Source: an uncultured Oscillospiraceae bacterium (GTDB lineage Bacteria > Bacillota > Clostridia > Oscillospirales > Oscillospiraceae). From it: a stretch of 9,658 nt of DNA. Where the stretch lies: contig CAAETL010000146.1 in the NCBI GenBank assembly GCA_900758955.1, forward strand, positions 1 through 9,658. The letters run 5' to 3'. The notes under the pieces are model-generated. The model was not told where the DNA came from and made no database searches. It was given only the letters and a program-made list of their open reading frames with translations. Both the position numbers and the translations under genes were made by a program. Below, piece by piece: positions 5,416-9,658 of this stretch; position 1 is the first letter of the stretch; each line of letters begins with the position of its first letter.

Positions 5416-7275
5416 TTACCGTTTTACTGCAATGATAACGCGAATCTGACCCCCGGCGGAACAGCTGAAATCATCATACCAGCCGGTGAGGGAGTATTCC
5501 TCCCCGTTGACTGCCGAGAGCGTGGTCAGGACATAGCTGCTGTCCTGCTTCAAATATACCTGCGCGTTTTCTGCAACGGTGTATTTTTGATTGCCCGCCA
5601 TGGCGGTAAGACTGCTCAAGCTGGTCAGATTCACCGAGGTGAGGTTGCGCATGGTCTTCAGCGACCCATCCCCATTCTTTCGCAGAGCCAAGCCACCCGA
5701 TTTAACGCTATAGGCCAAATTCGTGGTGTTCATCGTGGTAGTCGTGCCGTCCATGATATAGGTATACTGCCCACTGATCGATGCATCGGACACGCCACTG
5801 CTTTTGGCCGAGATCATGTAGCCGTAGGACCAGGTATCGCCTGTACAGTCGTCTAAAATCAGCCGGTCAATCTCCCCTTCCTCATTCAGGGTATAGTAAC
5901 GAACGTCGGATCGGTCCAGCTGACAGCCGGACATGCGGGATGCGTTGATCTTTATGTAATCTCCCGTGGAGGAGGTATCCAAAATTTCTATATCGTCGGC
6001 AATCATCTTATCGCCAAACTTTTTCGTGGACGCATTGAAGGTCCCGCTCAGAGACGTCTCCGACAGGGTTTGCACGGTGGAGCCCCCGTCCGACAGGCTC
6101 ACGGTCGCCAAGTTCCCCACCGAATACGTCTTCTCTTTGGCCCCGTAGTAGGTGCGCTCTACCCCGTCGGTGCAGGCCACCACCACCTGGTTCTGAATGG
6201 CAGTTCCGTCGGTGCTGGTGGTTTTATTGGAAGAGATGATGACGCCATAGTATACCGCGCCCACCTGGCTGCCGGTCAGCACACGCGCCACCGAGCCGTC
6301 CATCCCCAGGAGCAGGGTGACCACATCCCCTTTGGTGACCTCCCCCAGCTGAGAGACCTGATACGAGGCTTCACTGGTTCCCAACGGATAGGTTTGCCCC
6401 GCCACGGTCACCGAGGTGGGCGCAACCGTGCTGGGGTCGATCTCCGTCACCGTTCCGGTAACTTGATCGGTGTAGCACCAAACAGTGCGCATGCCGGTAT
6501 TGTAATAGTACACATCGTTCCGGCTGATGGCGCTGAGGGAGGATTCCTTCCCGTCCCGGTACACCACCGCGTCAGCGGAATCAAAGGGCAGGGATACGCT
6601 GCCTCCTTCGGAGACATAGGGGCCGCTCAGGCCCTCCTCCACCACCGCGGAATAGTCCACCTGACCATTGGTGATGGTATACCCCAGGGTGGTTCCATAC
6701 ACCTGCCCGTCGGCATTCTTGGCCGTCAGCGCGTGATAAAACAGGTACATGCCGTCCCGGCGGGTCATGGCGCCCCCCTGGCCCACGGTGATTCCATCCC
6801 GCAGACCCAAGGCGCTGGCTTTACTCAACTGGGCGGAGGGAAAGGAGCCCGCCAGCGTGGAGGAGTCGTAGCCCAGCAGACTGAGCACCGCTGTGCAGGC
6901 CTCCTCCAGCGTCACGCTTTTGTCCGGCCGAAAGGTTCCATCGGTATAGCCTACCATCCATCCCTCCTGCACCGCCAGGCGGATGTATTCCGAGGCCCAA
7001 TGCCCGCTCTTCACATCTTTAAACAGGGAGTAGCCGGCGCCCTCCTCACTGACGCTGTCCTTGTAGGAGGACGCGGCCACCAGCATTTTGGCGAACTGGG
7101 CCCGGGTAATGTTTCCTCCCAGGTTCAGGTTGCCGTTGGCGTCCCCCGCCAGAATGCCCAGGGCCTGTACGGTCTGTATCACGTTGGCGTCCCCATCCGC
7201 CGCCCCCGCCTCTAAGGAAAAAATGGGAATCAAAAGGCACAGGGACAGCAGAAGTGCGGTAACTCGTGTTTTCAT
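5416..7275 (-). CDS. SLH-domain surface protein, last gene of an exporter operon
   Basis: 619 aa secreted protein. The signal peptide MKTRVTALLLSLCLLIPIFS ends near AGAA (24-27). Three S-layer homology domains follow: about 31-70 (VQALGILAGD, ITRAQFAKML), about 83-136 (FKDVKSGHWASEYIRLAV, GYTDGTFRPDKSVTLEEA) and a divergent one at about 145-185. SLH triplets normally bind pyruvylated secondary cell-wall polymers, so the protein should be held on the cell wall. The remaining 430 residues are Ser/Thr/Gly-rich and beta-rich, with no recognised enzyme motif. Segments near 236-280, the middle (IADDIEILD region) and the last 55 residues look like diverged copies of one module: V-x-VYxDG, a Ser/Leu stretch, YYY, then GxVxxI. 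ATG 7275 has a perfect AGGAGG 6 nt upstream, and the permease stop codon is 15 nt away, so it is co-transcribed with the exporter. Cargo, cell-wall extension or accessory factor are all possible. Confidence 0.9.
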   Translation of the reverse strand: MKTRVTALLLSLCLLIPIFSLEAGAADGDANVIQTVQALGILAGDANGNLNLGGNITRAQFAKMLVAASSYKDSVSEEGAGYSLFKDVKSGHWASEYIRLAVQEGWMVGYTDGTFRPDKSVTLEEACTAVLSLLGYDSSTLAGSFPSAQLSKASALGLRDGITVGQGGAMTRRDGMYLFYHALTAKNADGQVYGTTLGYTITNGQVDYSAVVEEGLSGPYVSEGGSVSLPFDSADAVVYRDGKESSLSAISRNDVYYYNTGMRTVWCYTDQVTGTVTEIDPSTVAPTSVTVAGQTYPLGTSEASYQVSQLGEVTKGDVVTLLLGMDGSVARVLTGSQVGAVYYGVIISSNKTTSTDGTAIQNQVVVACTDGVERTYYGAKEKTYSVGNLATVSLSDGGSTVQTLSETSLSGTFNASTKKFGDKMIADDIEILDTSSTGDYIKINASRMSGCQLDRSDVRYYTLNEEGEIDRLILDDCTGDTWSYGYMISAKSSGVSDASISGQYTYIMDGTTTTMNTTNLAYSVKSGGLALRKNGDGSLKTMRNLTSVNLTSLSSLTAMAGNQKYTVAENAQVYLKQDSSYVLTTLSAVNGEEYSLTGWYDDFSCSAGGQIRVIIAVKR

Positions 7276-7290
7276 AGAGAACCTCCTGAA

Positions 7291-8487
7291 TTAATCATAG
7301 TGCAGCGCGTCGATGGGGTTTAGGCTCGCCGCTTTTTTGGCGGGCAGGTACCCAAAGATCACGCCAATTCCTGTGGATATCCCGAAGGCCACCAGAACCG
7401 ATCCCATGGAGGGGCTGACGGTGAGGGCGGTATCCAGAACCATGGTAATCACAACGGTGGCCACGGAGCACAGGCCGTAGCCCAGCAGAATTCCCAGCAA
7501 GCCCCCCAGGGAGCTGGTGGTGGCCGCCTCCATGACGAATTGTTCCATAATAAACCGCTCCTTCGCGCCCAGGGCCTTGCGGACGCCGATTTCTCGGGTG
7601 CGTTCGGTCACCGACACCAGCATAATGTTCATGATGCCGATCCCGCCCACCACCAGGGAGATGGCGGCGATGCCGGCCAGTACATAGATAATCATGTTCA
7701 CCATGCTGTTCATGGCGTCCAGCATTTCAGAATTGCTGATCACCGTGTACGCGTCGCTGTCTTCAAAAATATCATATAAGTAATTTTCAATCAGCGTCTG
7801 ACACTCATCGGCCTGATTCTCGTCCTGGACGGTAACCATGTAAGTATTGATGGACCCGGAGGATGTAATGCGGCAGGCGGTGGAATAGGGCAGGAAAACG
7901 CAGTCGTCCGTGCCGCCCTCCTCCAGCTTGTCGCTCTCCGCCGCCATCACCCCGATAATGGTGAAGGTGTTCACCCCCACCCGCAGGGTCTGCCCCACCG
8001 CATTGCCCCCGTAATAGTAGGTATTGAGGTATTGCCCCACCAGGCAGACCTTTTTCCGGGCCGTGATGTCCGTATACTGTATGCCCCGTCCCTGGGCCAC
8101 CGCATAGCCTTTCATGTCAAAATAGTCCTCGCTCACCCCTGTGGAAGAGGTTTCGGTCAGGGTATCGGTCCCAATCTTTACCGGCAGGGAAACCGTAACG
8201 GTGGGGGAAATTTTCTTTAAATACGTCTGGTTTTCCTCCGCCAACTGATACATCTGTTCTTCCGACACGCTCCGGGAGGAGCCCCGTCCGCTGATCACCA
8301 CCGTAAGGGTGTCGGTGCCCATATCCGAAAAGCTGTCCTGGATATAGCCCTGCATGCCGTTGCCAAGCCCCACAATGACGATCACGGCCATGACGCCGAT
8401 AATGATGCCCAGCATAGTGAGAAAGGTCCGCATTTTGCTTCCCTTGATATTTTTCAGGGCAAGTTGGAAGGATTCCATCAGCGTCAC
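7291..8487 (-). CDS. MacB/FtsX-type ABC transporter permease
   Basis: 398 aa. It begins with the cytoplasmic helix SFQLALKNIKGSKMR and TM1 (about 20-41), then a large extracellular MacB_PCD-type domain (about 45-250). The FtsX core contains TM2 (about 262-291), the coupling segment VSVTERTREIGVRKALGA (291-308), TM3 (about 321-352) and TM4 (about 361-381), ending in PAKKAASLNPIDALHYD. The layout and length match the stand-alone YknZ/MacB permease of Gram-positive exporters, which work as a mechanical transmission rather than a channel across the membrane. The start is GTG 8487: it overlaps the ATPase stop codon as GTGA and has GGGGAG 7 nt upstream. ATG 8478 is a weaker alternative. The overlap suggests translational coupling with the ATPase. 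The substrate cannot be read from the sequence; peptides, antimicrobials or lipids are known cargo for the family. Confidence 0.93.
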   Translation of the reverse strand: MTLMESFQLALKNIKGSKMRTFLTMLGIIIGVMAVIVIVGLGNGMQGYIQDSFSDMGTDTLTVVISGRGSSRSVSEEQMYQLAEENQTYLKKISPTVTVSLPVKIGTDTLTETSSTGVSEDYFDMKGYAVAQGRGIQYTDITARKKVCLVGQYLNTYYYGGNAVGQTLRVGVNTFTIIGVMAAESDKLEEGGTDDCVFLPYSTACRITSSGSINTYMVTVQDENQADECQTLIENYLYDIFEDSDAYTVISNSEMLDAMNSMVNMIIYVLAGIAAISLVVGGIGIMNIMLVSVTERTREIGVRKALGAKERFIMEQFVMEAATTSSLGGLLGILLGYGLCSVATVVITMVLDTALTVSPSMGSVLVAFGISTGIGVIFGYLPAKKAASLNPIDALHYD

Positions 8488-9224
8488 GGATTCTCTCCCC
8501 TTCCCGCAATCTTTGGTGTGACCACGGCCTCGGGCGCCCGGGCGTCCCCATCGTAGATCACGTGTCCATCCTCCAGACGGATAATGCGCTGTGCCTGGAC
8601 GGCGATGGAGTTGTCATGGGTGATGAGCACCACTGTATTTCCGGCTTTGTGGACTTCCTGGAGCATCTGAAGCACCTCCCGGCCAGTACGGGAATCCAGC
8701 GCGCCGGTGGGTTCGTCCGCCAGGATCACTGCCGGACTGCACGCCAGGGCTCGGGCGATGGAGACCCGCTGCTGCTGGCCGCCGGAGAGCTGGTTGGGTT
8801 TGTGCCCCAGCTTGTCGCCCAGGCCCACCTGGGCCAGGGCTTCTTTGGCCCGGATCCGGCGTTCCCCCCTTGGAACCCCCTGGTACATGAGCGGCACCTC
8901 CACGTTTTCCACCAGATTCAGCTTTGGCAGCAGGTTATATTGCTGAAAAATGAATCCCAGCAGACGATTGCGGATTTCCGCCAACTCATTTTTGTTCAGG
9001 CGGCCCACATCCCGTCCATCCAGCAGATAGTCTCCCGTGGTAGGGACGTCCAGACAGCCGATGATGTTCATACAGGTGGATTTTCCCGAACCGGACTGTC
9101 CCACAATGGCGACAAATTCACCCTGGCAGATCTGCAAAGAGATGTCGTTGGCCGCCTTAACCACGGTATCCCCCATTTGATACGTTTTGCAGACATGCTG
9201 AAATTCAATTAAGCTTTTACTCAT
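8484..9224 (-). CDS. MacB/LolD-type ABC transporter ATP-binding protein
   Basis: 246 aa cytoplasmic ATPase that powers the adjacent permease. Every motif is intact: Walker [10 protein letters not shown] (42-50), Q-loop [10 protein letters not shown] (Gln94/Gln95), signature LSGGQQQR (146-153), Walker [13 protein letters not shown] (166-177, Asp170/Glu171) and the H-loop His203 in ITHD. The N-terminus ([20 protein letters not shown]) and the [15 protein letters not shown] stretch are typical of the LolD/MacB/YknY branch (3.A.1.122/125-like). The C-terminal 20-25 residues beyond the fold are variable. ATG 9224 overlaps the stop codon of the membrane fusion protein as ATGA, and its own stop overlaps the permease start, so the three components are likely made in fixed proportion. 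Confidence 0.95.
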   Translation of the reverse strand: MSKSLIEFQHVCKTYQMGDTVVKAANDISLQICQGEFVAIVGQSGSGKSTCMNIIGCLDVPTTGDYLLDGRDVGRLNKNELAEIRNRLLGFIFQQYNLLPKLNLVENVEVPLMYQGVPRGERRIRAKEALAQVGLGDKLGHKPNQLSGGQQQRVSIARALACSPAVILADEPTGALDSRTGREVLQMLQEVHKAGNTVVLITHDNSIAVQAQRIIRLEDGHVIYDGDARAPEAVVTPKIAGRGENP

Positions 9225-9658
9225 CCAAAACCGCCTCCGCCAGGCATTCCCCCGCCGCTCATCCCACCACCGGAGGGCATTCCGCCGCCAGAGGGCATCC
9301 CACCGCCGGAGGGCATATCACCGCCGGGCATTCCGCCCATCATGGTCATATCACCGGACCCGCTGCTCTCCATCCGGAGATACGCCACCGTATCTCCCGA
9401 CTGTAGTCCGCTGGTGATCTCAATATAGCTGTCATTATCCAAGCCGGTCTCCACGGAGACGGATACGTATCCCTCCGGTGCCTCCTGCTCCAAGGCATTT
9501 TTCGCACTGGGGGAGTCGGCGGTAATCAGCACCGTATCGCCCCGGTTCACCGCTCCGGAGGGGATGGACAGAACGTTGCTTTTCTCCGCCACCACAATGA
9601 CAGCGTCAACATTCATCCCAGGCAGCAGATCCTCTGTCTCGGTAATCCGAACCGTTAC
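9221..9658 (-). CDS. Membrane fusion protein (MacA/YknX-like), C-terminal part, with Gly/Met-rich tail
   Basis: The gene enters from the right edge with its 5' end missing; the frame is open to the window end (VTVRITETEDLLPGMNVDAV is the first part). DLLPGMNVDAVIVVAEKSNV, LSIPSGAV, GLDNDSYIEITSGLQSGDTV are hallmark segments of the beta-barrel and membrane-proximal domains of periplasmic-adaptor/HlyD-type fusion proteins. In Gram-positives such proteins are membrane-anchored and pair with MacB-like transporters (YknX). The last 42 residues (9224-9349) contain 21 Gly and 9 Met, with three tandem MPSGGG units and related variants, ending in GGGGFG. This tail is expected to be disordered and to face the cell wall. 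Met 9616 lies inside the conserved domain and is not a start. The stop overlaps the ATPase start by 4 nt. Confidence 0.92.
   Translation of the reverse strand, partial: VTVRITETEDLLPGMNVDAVIVVAEKSNVLSIPSGAVNRGDTVLITADSPSAKNALEQEAPEGYVSVSVETGLDNDSYIEITSGLQSGDTVAYLRMESSGSGDMTMMGGMPGGDMPSGGGMPSGGGMPSGGGMSGGGMPGGGGFG

Noticed and set aside
6070..7215. Long + strand open frame (381 aa) opposite the SLH gene
   Set aside because: It lies entirely antisense to a well-supported SLH gene, is Gly/His/Arg-rich as is usual for the opposite strand of GC-rich coding DNA, and has no recognisable domain.
8562..9212. 216-aa + strand open frame opposite the ATPase gene
   Set aside because: It mirrors the fully intact ABC ATPase on the other strand and shows no motifs of its own.
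9224..9349. Repeated GGGCAT/CCGCCG units as a CRISPR-like or tandem DNA array
   Set aside because: The units are codons of the MPSGGG protein tail in frame with the fusion protein, without spacers.

Overview
The window looks like chromosome of a gut-type Clostridia bacterium, probably Oscillospiraceae (Flavonifractor/Intestinimonas/Oscillibacter-like). This is inferred from gene content, not from a search: an SLH-domain surface protein, a MacB-like export operon in a Gram-positive setting, a lipoprotein with a Firmicutes-style lipobox, strong AGGAGG-type ribosome binding sites and a moderately high GC content.

Left part, + strand. After an upstream region with an extended -10 promoter and an 8-bp inverted repeat, a hybrid sensor histidine kinase (219-2363) is followed 4 nt later by an extracellular solute-binding lipoprotein (2368-3690). 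No ABC permease, Hpt protein or DNA-binding regulator accompanies them, so the pair looks like a sensing unit rather than an importer. The end of the lipoprotein gene runs directly into the C-terminal half of a GNAT acetyltransferase in another frame (about 3657-3935). The acetyltransferase has lost its N-terminal half. A GC-rich hairpin closes this region.

Middle part, + strand. A good sigma-A-type promoter (4065-4093) starts a heavily structured RNA of about 235 nt that ends in a hairpin plus U-tract terminator. Its first 12 nt are perfectly complementary to its last 12 nt. I do not recognise the RNA class. About 75 nt downstream begins a gene for a 247-aa protein with YD/RHS-like repeats (4410-5153). 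I see no promoter of its own, so the RNA may control it by conditional read-through. A perfect 19-bp hairpin follows the gene, then about 220 nt without a gene.

Right part, - strand, read from right to left. A membrane fusion protein (5' end outside the window), a MacB/LolD-type ATPase, a MacB/FtsX-type permease and an SLH-domain surface protein form one compact operon: ATGA overlap, GTGA overlap, then a 15-nt gap. The first three would form a YknXYZ/MacAB-like efflux or export complex. The SLH protein, which is predicted to be secreted and to bind the cell wall, may be its cargo, its cell-wall extension, or simply co-expressed. The operon promoter lies outside the window. The + and - transcription units converge at about 5154-5415.

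The items most worth following up are the structured RNA and its link to the YD-repeat gene, the exporter-SLH operon, and the SBP/acetyltransferase junction.
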